A DNA stretch of 64,000 nt, taken from NCBI RefSeq assembly GCF_007828035.1, contig NZ_VITV01000001.1, positions 744,001 through 808,000 on the forward strand, read 5' to 3'. This DNA is from Nitrospirillum amazonense. GTDB lineage: Bacteria; Pseudomonadota; Alphaproteobacteria; Azospirillales; Azospirillaceae. Positions 1 through 9,269 of the stretch are shown piece after piece. Numbering within the stretch: the stretch's first letter is position 1; the number at the start of each line of letters is the position of its first letter. The notes under the pieces were generated by a model. It did no database searches. It worked only from the letters and a program-made list of their open reading frames with translations, and had not been told where the DNA came from. The translations under genes were made by a program, and so were the position numbers.

Positions 1-580
1 GCTTGCCTTCGACGCCCAGCTCGTCCAGCGGCTTGCGGGTCTGGACGTTGATGGTGCCGCCGGTGGCCGACGCGGTCGGGCTGTCGACGTCGGTGGTGCC
101 GATGTTGACGGTGGCGCGGTTCACCAGCTCTTCATCGATGACCTGGTTGGAATAGATGGCGTAGTTGCCGGTGTCGTTCAGCGGAATGCCGTCGAAGGTC
201 AGCGAGACGCGGTTGCCGTCGAAGCCGCGGATGCGGATGTTGCCGCCGGAGGAGCCGTAGGCGTCGTTGTTGGTGAAGTTCACGCCCGGCAGCAGGTTCA
301 GGCTGGCCAGCACGCTCTGGCCCGCGGTCTGCGTGGCCAGGTATTCCTGCGTCACGGTGGAGCGAGACTTCGGGGACGTCTCGGCCTGGATCAGGCCGGC
401 GATGTTGGGCTGCTTGCGCGCGCCGGTGATGACGATCTCATCCATTTCGGACGCGGTGGACTGCGCCAGGGCCGGAGCGACCCAGGCGGTGGCGGTCGCC
501 AGGGCGACCATGCCCGTGCCAAGCTTCAGGAAAGTGGCGTAGCGGCGCCCCGGCGCCTGCGCGCGATTAAGCTTCTTCAT
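1..580 (-). CDS. TonB-dependent receptor, N-terminal part (cut by window edge)
   Basis: Reading the minus strand from an ATG at 580 gives 193 residues with no stop before the window edge. The start MKKLNRAQAPGRR is followed by a hydrophobic stretch ending in APALAQ, a clear signal peptide. Next comes a TonB-box-like segment (SEMDEIVITGARK) and the beginning of a plug domain (residues ~60-190), with typical plug phrases such as NIRIRGFDGNRVSLTFDGIPLND and VDSPTASATGGTINVQTRKP. Receptors of this family import siderophores, cobalamin or sugars across the outer membrane using TonB energy; the ligand cannot be told from this part. A purine-rich CTGGGGGCAATCG precedes the ATG. The 613-base gap to the divergent sensor kinase probably holds its promoter. 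Confidence 0.93.
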   Translation of the reverse strand, partial: MKKLNRAQAPGRRYATFLKLGTGMVALATATAWVAPALAQSTASEMDEIVITGARKQPNIAGLIQAETSPKSRSTVTQEYLATQTAGQSVLASLNLLPGVNFTNNDAYGSSGGNIRIRGFDGNRVSLTFDGIPLNDTGNYAIYSNQVIDEELVNRATVNIGTTDVDSPTASATGGTINVQTRKPLDELGVEGK

Positions 581-1193
581 CGATTGCCCCCAGAATTTGG
601 ATCGTTCGTCGTTCGGTCAGCCACACACCCGTCCGCACCCGTTCGTTCAGCCAGGTGAGGCCGTGTCGGGCGCTTTATTCCCTTCTTCGTATTACAACAC
701 CATTACAGAGGCGCGGCCTTCTTGCCCAACTCCCACCAAAACGCGCCGATTTGCCCCTAACTGTGGCCGTCAAAGCACATGTGATACGGGCGGCGCGACA
801 AAGTGCAGCGCAGCTTTTTTGCGCAGAAATGGTCAAAAAATAATTTACTATCAATAAGATGAATATTGACGCACATGCGTCCACCATCTGTGTCGGGGCA
901 AGTGTTGCAGAATGATGAAATCTTGACCTGTTGATCAGGAATTCGGGCGAATCAGCGCCGTGGGCGGCGGCGCGGCCGCCAGTCCGGCCGGCGGGGCCCG
1001 GTATGTCCGGAACGGCATGGTGGAATGACGGGACCTTCCTACCACCCAATCGCCAGTCTCGCGGCGGGCGCCGCTCTTGGCGGGGGCGGCGCCCGGCCCT
1101 AATATAGATATTGGTATGCCTTCCAGGGGCTTGCCGGCCAGGGCTTGCCGGCTGTAATCGGGGGCGGTGCATGCGGCGCGCGGACGGTGAGGG
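581..1193. other. Intergenic region between divergent TonB receptor and sensor kinase
   Basis: There is no convincing gene here. Bases ~830-875 form an AT-rich island in otherwise GC-rich DNA and are the best place for promoter elements. On the minus strand near 690 the motif TTGTAATACGAAG resembles sites seen upstream of TonB-receptor genes, but I cannot assign a regulator. I found no riboswitch core; for example there is no cobalamin box. Confidence 0.5.
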
Positions 1194-4100
1194 GTGATGC
1201 GGCTACCGGGACTGCGCAGCAGGCTGCTGTTGCTGCTGGTGGCCGTCATCGGCGCCATGGCGGCCCTGATGGTGGTGGAAGGGCAGTCCAGGCGCCAGGC
1301 GGCGGTCATGGCTGCCCAGGCCCACGTGCGCATCCTGACCCAGGTGGCGGAGGAGGAACACCGGGTGCTGGTGGAGCAGCTTGGCCATCTGGTGGAAACC
1401 GTTGCCCTGCAGGAGGTGGATCTGTCGGCCGGCGACTGCGCCGGCGACCTGGTCCGGCTGAAGGCGGCGGAGCCGTGGATCGCCAACGTCTTCCTCTCGC
1501 GGCCCGACGGCACCACGATCTGCGCCTCCACCGGCAACCCCCCGGCCGCCCTCAATGTCAGCGACCGCCCCTATTTCCAGGAGGCGGTGCGCACCGGCCG
1601 CGCCACGCTCAGCGACTACATGATAGGCCGCACCACGCAGGCCCCCATCTTGGCCATGGCCCGCCCCATCCTGGGTCCGGATGGCCAGGTCAAGTCCGTG
1701 GCCCGGGCCAGCATGCGGCTGAACTGGGCCGGTCGCCTGGCGGCCATGGCCGCCGACATGCCCAATGGCCTGTTCGCCATCGTCGATGCCAAAGGCGAGG
1801 TGCTGGTGCGCTTCCCCGCCCCGGCCCAGGCACCCGCTGCGGCGGCACCCCTTCCGGTGGAGCCCCAGGCGGACGGCGCGGCCGCCCCGCTGGGGAACAC
1901 CCCGTCCGGCGCGGTCCTAACCGGCCAGCGGCTGGACGACGCCCTGGTTGCGCAGCTGTTCGCCCAACCCACGGGCACGCTGCTGTCGGCAGGGCTGGAT
2001 GGTGTGCCGCGCATTATCGGCTTTGGCACCCTGCAGGGCATCAATGCCCGCGTTGTGGTCAGCCTGCCCCGGGCCGAGGCGGTGGGTGAGGCGGACGATG
2101 ATTTCTGGCGCAGCATGATGGGCCTGGCGGCCGTGGCCGCCGCCGCCCTCCTGCTGGGGATCTTCGCGCTGGAAACCTCGGTCATGAGTCGCCTCGGCAC
2201 CCTGACCCGGGTGGTGGAGCGGATCGGCCGGGGCGAGCGGGGGGCGCGCGCGCCGGAACGGGCGTCGGACGCTGAATTCGCCGTGCTGGCCCGGGCCATC
2301 AACACCATGGCCCATAACCTGGAACAGGGCGCCACCGACCTGGCGGAGCGCGAGGTGCGCTTCCGGGACCTGATCGACGTGTCCACCGATTGGTACTGGG
2401 AGGCGGATCCGGACCGCCGGCTGACCTATGTGTCGCCCGGCGTGCGGTCCATCGGCCTCGATCCCCTGCGCATGGTGGGTCAGAAGCAGATCGGCGGCCT
2501 GACCCCCACGCCCGAGACCGCCGCCGCCCTGGCCGGCGGTGCCGACAAGCAGGAATTCCGCGACCTGCGCTATGTGGTGAGCCACCCCAGCGGCAGGCGC
2601 TACCACATCGTATTGTCGGGCCGCCCGCTTTATGACGCCGACGGCGCCATCCGGGGCTGGCGCGGCGTCGGCCGCGACATCACCGCCCTGGTGGAGGCGC
2701 GCGACGCGCTTGAAGAGAGCGAGGCCCGCTTTCGCTTGTTGGCGGATCGCGCCAGCGACATCATCCTGCTGACGCGGCCCGACGGCACCCGCCTCTACGT
2801 TTCCCCTTCCGTGGAACGCATCCTGGGTTACGGCGTGGCGGAATTCACGCAGCTGCCCCTGTCGGATCTGCGCCATCCGGACGACCATGCCATCGACGCC
2901 ACCCTGGACGCGCTATCGGCGGCGGCCTCGCGGGCCGGTTCCGGCGCAGCCGGGGCCATGGCCGACGGCGACCTTGCCAGCGGCGTTTCCGCCCGCTTCC
3001 GCCTGCGTCACAAGGACGGCCGCTGGATCTGGCTTGAGACCATCATCTCTCTCACCCGGGGCGACGACGGGATGCCCCTGCTGATCTCCGCCGCCCGCGA
3101 CGTCACCGAGCGGGTGCGGCAGGAGGAGGAGTTGCGCGCCGCCCGCGATACCTTGACCACGGCCGCCGCCGAGCTGGAGCAGGCGCGCCGCGTGGCGGAA
3201 GACGCCAATGCCGCCAAGTCCGCCTTCCTGACCGCCACCAGCCATGAAATCCGCACCCCGCTGAATGGCATCATCGGGGCCGTGCAGCTGCTGGCGGCGG
3301 AGCCGCTGGCGCCCCTGCAGCGCGACCTGGCCGCGATCATCCGTGACAGCGCGCAGACCCTGTTGCTGCTGGTGGACGATCTGTTGGACCTTTCGAAGCT
3401 GGAGGCCGGGCGGGTGGACCTGGTGGCGACGGACTTCCAGCTGGCCGCGGTGGTGACGGAGGCCGCGCGCCTGATGGAAGGCCAGGCCCGGGCCAAGGGT
3501 CTGGCCCTCAGCACGCGCATCGCGCCCGAGGCGGCGGCCACCTTCCGCGGCGACGCCCGCCGCCTGCGCCAGCTGCTGCTGAACCTGCTGGGCAATGCCG
3601 TGAAGTTCACCGACAAGGGGCAGGTCCAGCTGACGGCCGAGGTGGTCGAAGGCGCGCCGGTGGGGAACGCGGGCCGCCCGCGCGACGTGCGCGTGGTGCT
3701 GACAGTGCGTGACACCGGCATCGGCATGACGGCGGATCAGCAGGCGCGGCTGTTCAACCGCTTCGTCCAGGGTGACGACAGCATCGCCCAGCGCTATGGC
3801 GGCAGTGGCCTGGGCCTGTCCATCTGCCGCGAACTGGTGACCCTGATGGGCGGCACCATCACCCTGGACAGCTCACCCGGCCAGGGCAGCACCTTCATCA
3901 TCGACCTGACCCTGCCGCGCCTGCCCGGCCAGGCCGCAGCCGAAGCGGCGCCGCTTCCCTCCGCCCCGCCCCCAGCCCCCCCGCCCAGACGTGGCGCTGG
4001 CCGCCGCGTGCTGGTGGTGGAGGACAACAGCATCAACGCCCGCCTGACGGAGATGATGCTGCGCACCGAAGGCTACGCCGTTGAATTGGCCAGCGACGGG

Positions 4101-4805
4101 GCCGCGGGCGCCACTATCGCCTTGGGCCAGCCGCCGGTGGATCTGGTGCTGATGGATATCCAGATGGCCGGCCTGGACGGGCTGGAGGCGACGCGCCGCA
4201 TCCGCGCGGGCGAGCCGCCGGGCCACCGCGTGCCGGTCATCGCCATGACCGCCAACGCCATGGTGGGCATGCGTGAGGAATACCTGGCCGCCGGCATGGA
4301 CGACTACGTGTCCAAGCCCTTCGACCAGGGCCGCTTCCTTGACCTGGTGGCCCGCTGGACCGGTGGGGCCGCCGTGTCGGCGGTCCCTGGCGCGACGGAG
4401 GGGCCACAGCCCATGGCCGGCCCCAGCGACGGCTTTCCCATGGCCGACCAACCCCTGTTCGATGGCGAGCCGCTGGCTAAATTGGTGGACCTCGCGGGGC
4501 GTGATGGCACGGTGGACATGGTGCGGGAGTTCGTCAGCTTCGGACAGGCCCGCATCGCCCGCACCGCCGGCCTGGTCACCGCCGGCAACCTGCCCGAGGC
4601 GCGGCGCGAGGCGCACAGCCTGATCTCCACCGTGGGCAATCTGGGCCTGCGCCGCCTGCAGTACCTGGCGCAGTCGCTGGAGCAGGCGTGCATCCAGGAC
4701 GACGCCGAAGAGGCGCGCCAGCTGGTCGCCGCCATCGTCGGCGTGGCGCCGGCATCCTGGGCCGCGCTGGCCCGCGACTATCCGGTGCCCATCGCCGCGG
4801 CCTAG
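1194..4805 (+). CDS. Hybrid sensor histidine kinase with PAS, receiver and HPt domains
   Basis: A 1203-residue phosphorelay protein. A short N-terminus leads to a membrane helix (~9-30), a periplasmic sensing region of Cache type (~31-305, with DRPYFQEAVRTGRATLSDYMIGR typical of dCACHE), a second helix (~308-327) and a HAMP linker. Two PAS domains follow (~389-500 and ~509-645). The dimerisation box SHEIRTPLNG carries the phospho-accepting His684, followed by an HATPase domain with DTGIGM and GGSGLGLSI boxes. A receiver domain (~937-1058) has Asp988 in VLMDIQM, and a C-terminal HPt domain has His1141 in AHSLISTVGNLG. The relay His-Asp-His is therefore complete in one chain, and the output regulator must lie elsewhere. 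Translation may begin at GTG 1194 or the adjacent ATG 1197 after GTGAGGG. The signal sensed is unknown. Confidence 0.95.
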   Translation: MMRLPGLRSRLLLLLVAVIGAMAALMVVEGQSRRQAAVMAAQAHVRILTQVAEEEHRVLVEQLGHLVETVALQEVDLSAGDCAGDLVRLKAAEPWIANVFLSRPDGTTICASTGNPPAALNVSDRPYFQEAVRTGRATLSDYMIGRTTQAPILAMARPILGPDGQVKSVARASMRLNWAGRLAAMAADMPNGLFAIVDAKGEVLVRFPAPAQAPAAAAPLPVEPQADGAAAPLGNTPSGAVLTGQRLDDALVAQLFAQPTGTLLSAGLDGVPRIIGFGTLQGINARVVVSLPRAEAVGEADDDFWRSMMGLAAVAAAALLLGIFALETSVMSRLGTLTRVVERIGRGERGARAPERASDAEFAVLARAINTMAHNLEQGATDLAEREVRFRDLIDVSTDWYWEADPDRRLTYVSPGVRSIGLDPLRMVGQKQIGGLTPTPETAAALAGGADKQEFRDLRYVVSHPSGRRYHIVLSGRPLYDADGAIRGWRGVGRDITALVEARDALEESEARFRLLADRASDIILLTRPDGTRLYVSPSVERILGYGVAEFTQLPLSDLRHPDDHAIDATLDALSAAASRAGSGAAGAMADGDLASGVSARFRLRHKDGRWIWLETIISLTRGDDGMPLLISAARDVTERVRQEEELRAARDTLTTAAAELEQARRVAEDANAAKSAFLTATSHEIRTPLNGIIGAVQLLAAEPLAPLQRDLAAIIRDSAQTLLLLVDDLLDLSKLEAGRVDLVATDFQLAAVVTEAARLMEGQARAKGLALSTRIAPEAAATFRGDARRLRQLLLNLLGNAVKFTDKGQVQLTAEVVEGAPVGNAGRPRDVRVVLTVRDTGIGMTADQQARLFNRFVQGDDSIAQRYGGSGLGLSICRELVTLMGGTITLDSSPGQGSTFIIDLTLPRLPGQAAAEAAPLPSAPPPAPPPRRGAGRRVLVVEDNSINARLTEMMLRTEGYAVELASDGAAGATIALGQPPVDLVLMDIQMAGLDGLEATRRIRAGEPPGHRVPVIAMTANAMVGMREEYLAAGMDDYVSKPFDQGRFLDLVARWTGGAAVSAVPGATEGPQPMAGPSDGFPMADQPLFDGEPLAKLVDLAGRDGTVDMVREFVSFGQARIARTAGLVTAGNLPEARREAHSLISTVGNLGLRRLQYLAQSLEQACIQDDAEEARQLVAAIVGVAPASWAALARDYPVPIAAA

Positions 4806-4865
4806 CTGTGTAGTTTCTTCAGATGCCGGCGTCCCATCCGGGGGCGCCCGTGTCTGAGAAGCGCG

Positions 4866-5822
4866 TCACGCGCTTCCGATCAAAATCCCCGTCGCGAACA
4901 CCAGCAGGCCGCCGATGATGACCTGGAAGGCGGCGGCCAGGAAGGTCGTGTCCATGTAGCGGTTGCGGATCCAGGAGATGACGCCCAGTTCCACCACCAC
5001 AACGGCGGCGGCGGCGGCCGTGGCCGTCCAGAACTGGGGGATGAGATAGGGCAGGGTGTGCCCCAGGCCGCCCACGGCGGTCATGATTCCGCAGACCAGG
5101 CCGCGCAGCCAAGGGCTGCCCCGGCCGGTCAGGCTGCCGTCGTCGGACAGCGCCTCGGCGAAGCCCATACTGATGCCGGCGCCCACGGCCGAGGCGATGC
5201 CCACCAGGAAGGTTTGCCAGGTGTCGTGGGTGGCGAAGGCGGCGGCAAACAGCGGCGCCAGGGTGGAGACGGAACCGTCCATCAGCCCCGCCAGGCCCGG
5301 CTGCACCACCTGCAGCACGAACAGGCGGCGTTCCGACGCGTGCTCCTCCTCCCGCACCTGAGGCGTCACCAGGCGGGACTCCAGCTGCTCCGCCCGGGCC
5401 TCATGGCGGCGCTCCTCATCCGCCAGGTCGCCCAGCAACTGGCGGATGGCGGCGTCGGTGGAGCGGCGGGCCGCCCGGGTGTAGAAGCGCTTGGTCTCCG
5501 CCTCCATCAATTCGGCCTGCTGGCGCACTGTCTCCAGCGACAGCGGGCGGATCAGCCAAACCGGCTTGCGCTGCACGAAACCGCGCACGTCCTGGCGGCG
5601 GATCAGGGGGATATGCTCGCCGAAGCGCTGGCGGTACAGCTCGATCAGGCGGTGGCGATGGCCGTTCTCTTCGGCTGCCAGGGCGTTGAAGACCTTGGCG
5701 CTTTCCGGAAAGTTCTCGCGCAGGCCGGTGGCGAACTCGTCGTAGATGCGCGCGTCCTCCTCCTCCAGCGACACGGCCAGCGCCAGCAGCTCCTGTTCGG
5801 TGAGGTCGGAGAAGTCCTTCAT
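4866..5822 (-). CDS. mbfA: Membrane-bound ferritin MbfA (ferritin-like domain fused to VIT1/CCC1 transporter)
   Basis: A 318-residue fusion. Residues 1-150 are a rubrerythrin/ferritin-like helical bundle with two ExxH pairs of a di-iron site (E52-N-G-H55 and E137-R-R-H140) plus acidic residues near 20-22 and 107-109. Residues ~165-318 form a VIT1/CCC1-type iron/manganese transporter with several membrane helices. This architecture is that of MbfA, an inner-membrane iron exporter that protects rhizobia and Agrobacterium against iron and peroxide stress and is controlled by Irr in those species. The gene converges with the sensor kinase; a GAAGCGCGT-C-ACGCGCTTC palindrome at 4858-4876 overlaps its stop. 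An AT-rich candidate operator lies upstream at 5917-5937. Confidence 0.92.
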   Translation of the reverse strand: MKDFSDLTEQELLALAVSLEEEDARIYDEFATGLRENFPESAKVFNALAAEENGHRHRLIELYRQRFGEHIPLIRRQDVRGFVQRKPVWLIRPLSLETVRQQAELMEAETKRFYTRAARRSTDAAIRQLLGDLADEERRHEARAEQLESRLVTPQVREEEHASERRLFVLQVVQPGLAGLMDGSVSTLAPLFAAAFATHDTWQTFLVGIASAVGAGISMGFAEALSDDGSLTGRGSPWLRGLVCGIMTAVGGLGHTLPYLIPQFWTATAAAAAVVVVELGVISWIRNRYMDTTFLAAAFQVIIGGLLVFATGILIGSA

Positions 5823-5916
5823 GGGGATGGCCTTGCGCAGGAACGGGGAATGCCGGGAAGACTAGCCAAGTCATGGCGCCCGTCAACCCGCCGCGTGCGT
5901 GGGCAACACGGGATAT

Positions 5917-5937
5917 ACGAGTAATAATAATGAGTTG
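5917..5937. promoter_or_regulatory. Candidate iron-responsive operator upstream of mbfA
   Basis: About 100 bases upstream of the mbfA start lies CGAGTAATAATAATGAGTT, an AT-rich run resembling the repeated NAT(A/T)AT units of Fur-type boxes. It is not a clean palindrome and does not match the Irr ICE motif. Iron control is expected from the known biology of MbfA, so the placement is suggestive only. Confidence 0.25.
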
Positions 5938-6063
5938 CGCTTGCTGTCCCGAGATGGACGCCATGGCATGGCAGCATGGGCTCCCTGCGCGCGATCCCCC
6001 TCATCAGCCGGGGTCTTCCGCGTTAAACTCCCGCCCCACTCCATCCTTCGAGGACGCCTGGGC

Positions 6064-6714
6064 ATGTTGAGCTGGCAGACCCTATCGGCCTTCGCCGTCA
6101 CCTGCTTCTTACTGTCGGCCACTCCCGGCCCGAACATGCTGTTCGCCATGGGCATCGGCCTGCGCCATGGCGTGCGCGCCGCGGCCTGGGCGGGGGCGGG
6201 CATGTGCCTGGCGCTGGGCGCCATGGCCGGCCTGTCGGCGGTGGGCATGGCGGCGCTGCTGCAGGCTTCCTCCACCGCGTTCATGGTGGTGAAGGTACTG
6301 GGCGTGGCCTACCTGCTGTACCTCGGTGTCCAAGCCTGGCGGGCGGACCCGAAGGAGACGCTGCGCGCCGAGGCGGACGTGGAACAGCGGGGGGAGGCCG
6401 TACGTCCCGCCGACGCCAGCGCTCACCGACTGCTGCTGCGCGGCCTGCTGGTCTGCGGTTCCAATCCCAAGGCGCTGATCTTCATGGCCGCCTTCTTCCC
6501 ACAGTTCATCGACGCCGCCCAGCCGCTGACGTCGCAGCTGGTCCTGCTGACCGTGCTGATGGTGGTGATCGAGTTCGGCTGGATCCTGACCTACGCCATC
6601 GGCGGGCAAACCCTGGCCAGCCGTCTGCAGACGCCCAAGGCCGCCCGCCAGCTGAACCGCCTCACCGGCGGCTTGCTCATCGGGGCTGGCGGCGTCCTGG
6701 CGCTGATGCGCTGA
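6064..6714 (+). CDS. LysE/RhtB family amino-acid exporter
   Basis: A 216-residue inner-membrane protein with the family hallmark ATPGPNMLFAMGIGLRHG near residue 18 and about six hydrophobic helices. LysE/RhtB proteins export amino acids such as lysine, homoserine or threonine, using the proton gradient; the substrate here is not predictable. ATG 6064 is chosen because the conserved first helix (MLSWQTLSAFAVTCFLLSATPGP) starts there, although the frame stays open upstream. It is divergent from mbfA with ~240 bases between them. The usual divergent LysR regulator of such exporters is absent. Confidence 0.9.
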   Translation: MLSWQTLSAFAVTCFLLSATPGPNMLFAMGIGLRHGVRAAAWAGAGMCLALGAMAGLSAVGMAALLQASSTAFMVVKVLGVAYLLYLGVQAWRADPKETLRAEADVEQRGEAVRPADASAHRLLLRGLLVCGSNPKALIFMAAFFPQFIDAAQPLTSQLVLLTVLMVVIEFGWILTYAIGGQTLASRLQTPKAARQLNRLTGGLLIGAGGVLALMR

Positions 6715-6860
6715 CTGGATCCGCGCCAACGGGGTGTGCGCTGACTGGCGGCTATCGTGCCCGTGTAAAGCTGGGTCGCTTGCGGATCCGCGTCCATGGC
6801 CTACAGTGGGCGCGGGACCGGCTTGCGGTTCGTCCTGGGTATCATCCATATCGGGGTGTC

Positions 6861-7919
6861 ATGCGTTCGCGTCGTCTTTCCGCTTCCGTCGCCGCCGCCG
6901 GCTTGGCCGCGTCCCTGCTGTCCGGCTGCGCCTTTTTCGAGGGTGACGACGATACCGCCCCCGCCAAGCCCGGCGACGGCCTGCTGTCCCGGTTGGCCCA
7001 GGGCCCTGAGGCCCCACCCGCGCCGGCGTCCGCCCAGCCTGCGGGTTCTGCCCAGTCAGTGACGCAGGCGCCCGCCGCCTCGCCGGCCGCCCCGATCAAT
7101 GTTCCCGTCCTGCCGGCTCCGGCGGTACAGGCGCCTCCCGCGCAGGCCGAGCCGGTCCAGACGCCCGATACCATTATGCCCGGCGCGCAGGGCCGGGCGG
7201 GTCAGATGGCCATGTCCACCCTGCCGCTGGACGGCCACATCAATCCCCCCGTCGATCCGCCGGACGCGCAGCGGCTGGTGGCCCAGGCCGACGCGCAGAT
7301 GGAGGATAAGAACGGCAAGGGACCGTCGTCGCAGGACATGGCCTCCGCCCTGGCGCTGTTCGACCAGGCCATGGCCCGCGGCAGCCTGAAGGCGCGCGAG
7401 GCGCTGGCGGTCTATTATTACTACGGCCGGGGTACGGCCCGGGATCCGCAGAAGGCGGCGCAGGTGGTGAAGCCCGCCGCCCAGGCCGGCCTGGGCATGG
7501 CCGCCCTGATCTACGGCCAGTTGTACAACAACGGCAGCATCCCCGGCGGCGGCGCCGGAGAGGCGCAGTACTGGTACAACATCGCCCGCCGCGCCGGCTG
7601 CGCCCCCTGCATATCCAGCCACCAGGAATTCCTGAACAGCATCGAGGCCAAGCTGAACCTGCCGGCCAGCAAGGGGCAGGGGGACCTCGCCAGCGACCCC
7701 ATCGTGCTGGCCGGCATCACCGATAGCGCCGCCGGCACCAAGCGCGAATACACCACGCTGGGCATCCTCTATCCGGGCTGGAAGCAGGTGGAACAGCGCC
7801 AGCTGACGGAAAACGACCATGTGCTGGACCAGTTCACCCTGGAAAACGCCCAGCAGCGACGCGTGCGCGTCTATTTCGACGCCACCGGTTGGGGTAAGCC
7901 GGCACCCAAGGCCAAGTAG
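6861..7919 (+). CDS. Outer-membrane lipoprotein with Sel1-like repeats
   Basis: A 352-residue protein starting with a lipoprotein signal, LAASLLSGC (lipobox Cys ~23). A long Pro/Ala-rich low-complexity linker (~35-110) probably spans the periplasm or cell wall space. From ~150 to 235 come helical repeats of Sel1/TPR type (ASALALFDQAMARGSLKAREALAVYYYYGRG, then QKAAQVVKPAAQAGLGMAALIYGQLYNNG). The C-terminal ~90 residues form a separate, unrecognised domain. Sel1 lipoproteins usually scaffold protein complexes in the envelope. It converges with the hydrolase at 7982. I do not recognise an orthologue with known function. Confidence 0.75.
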   Translation: MRSRRLSASVAAAGLAASLLSGCAFFEGDDDTAPAKPGDGLLSRLAQGPEAPPAPASAQPAGSAQSVTQAPAASPAAPINVPVLPAPAVQAPPAQAEPVQTPDTIMPGAQGRAGQMAMSTLPLDGHINPPVDPPDAQRLVAQADAQMEDKNGKGPSSQDMASALALFDQAMARGSLKAREALAVYYYYGRGTARDPQKAAQVVKPAAQAGLGMAALIYGQLYNNGSIPGGGAGEAQYWYNIARRAGCAPCISSHQEFLNSIEAKLNLPASKGQGDLASDPIVLAGITDSAAGTKREYTTLGILYPGWKQVEQRQLTENDHVLDQFTLENAQQRRVRVYFDATGWGKPAPKAK

Positions 7920-7981
7920 GAAGCCGGCCCACCGGATGCTGCCGCCCGGAACCACGAAATCCGGCCGAACACGAAGCCCGA

Positions 7982-9019
7982 CTATTGATTCCAGGCGCGG
8001 CGCAGGGCCTGGCCGCAGGCCATGCTGGCCAGATACGCCTTCGGCGCCATGACCTCGCGCGCGATCAGGCCATAGGTGCGGCGGTCGGCGCTGATCCAGG
8101 GATAGAAGCCCATCATGCCCGGGCTGCTGAAGGCGCCGTCGCCGCCGGGGCCATCCTCCACCCAATGGTTCAGGCTGTAGTGCCAGGGCTGGGGCAAATC
8201 CGGCGCCTGCACGGCGGCGCAGTCGGGCCCCTGGGTGCAGACGGGGTGGCTGCCCAGCAGGTCATGGATGCGCAGATGGCCGGACACCACCTTGCGCAGG
8301 AAGGCACCATAGGCGGCCGGGCTGGCCTTCAGGCCGCCGGACACGCGGGGGGCGGCATAGTCTAGGTGCAGGTCCGGGCCCAACACCCGCCGCACCTCCG
8401 CCGCCAGGCCGTAGCGATCCAGATCGCCCAGACCCAGGGTGGTGGCCAGATACTGGTCGTGGCCGCCGTTATAGCTGAACCGGCCTTGGTGCTCGGCATT
8501 CCGCAAGCCGTTGCCGCGCCGGTCCAGGCAGGCGGCCACGGTGTGGGCGGCGAAACAGGCCAGCGGGTTGAAGTTGTCATAGCCGGACCGCATCTCCAGC
8601 GCGTCTAGCTGATCCGGCGTCAGCTGGCCGCCCACCCGCTCCACCACATACGCGGCGAAGACCAGCTTGCTGGCGCTGGCCACCTGCAAGGGCTTGTTGG
8701 CGCTGTAGCGGCTGCCCCGGGTGCCGCTGGCCAGGGTCCCGCTGCCGTCGCCGATCTCCCAGTAAAAATCGCCCATTTCCCGGCAGGCGGCGTCGGTGCT
8801 GGCCGCCGCCGCCACGGCCGCGCGGCGGCGGGCCAGACCATGATGGGGGTCGGCCTTCTGGTACGCCTGGGTTTGCGGGGCATCCACCGGGACGGCATGA
8901 GCGACCTCCGGCGAGGCTGGTGACGGGGCCGGCGATTGGGCGCTGGTCCCGGTGGCGGTCATCAAGGCGGCACCCGACAGGCCTGCCGCCAGGGCGGCCG
9001 CCCGCCATTTCACCGTCAT
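7982..9019 (-). CDS. Secreted serine hydrolase of the beta-lactamase/penicillin-binding fold
   Basis: A 345-residue protein with a signal peptide (MTVKWRAAALAAGLSGAALMTATGTSAQS). The catalytic SxxK motif is S115-A-S-K118 in QVASASKLVFAAYVVE, typical of class C beta-lactamases, esterases and DD-peptidases; a YNGG element follows at about residue 210. The usual C-terminal KTG motif is not obvious, so the family match is partial and the substrate is unknown. The open frame continues 68 codons upstream, but ATG 9017-9019 begins the signal peptide and is preferred. It is divergent from the lipase-like gene at 9270. Confidence 0.7.
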   Translation of the reverse strand: MTVKWRAAALAAGLSGAALMTATGTSAQSPAPSPASPEVAHAVPVDAPQTQAYQKADPHHGLARRRAAVAAAASTDAACREMGDFYWEIGDGSGTLASGTRGSRYSANKPLQVASASKLVFAAYVVERVGGQLTPDQLDALEMRSGYDNFNPLACFAAHTVAACLDRRGNGLRNAEHQGRFSYNGGHDQYLATTLGLGDLDRYGLAAEVRRVLGPDLHLDYAAPRVSGGLKASPAAYGAFLRKVVSGHLRIHDLLGSHPVCTQGPDCAAVQAPDLPQPWHYSLNHWVEDGPGGDGAFSSPGMMGFYPWISADRRTYGLIAREVMAPKAYLASMACGQALRRAWNQ

Positions 9020-9269
9020 TTCCAACACCCGCCGTTGCACACGCACGTCCGCCGACCACACCCATTGCCCAGAGCGCGGCCATGATATCAGCCGCCCCCA
9101 ATGGCGGGTATGGATGGGGCCGGTACTGTCGTCTTTGTCGCAGGCGGGCTGTCCTGACGACATGCATCTCATGCGCGTGTTGAACGTAAAATACATACGT
9201 ATTAATTGTATTTCCGCCTTCATATGGGACGCTCTTGATGGCGTCCTGCAATCAGCGGGAGTAAACGGG

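Noticed and set aside
581-900. Cobalamin riboswitch ahead of the TonB receptor
   Set aside because: I looked for the conserved B12-box and core elements on the minus strand and did not find them.
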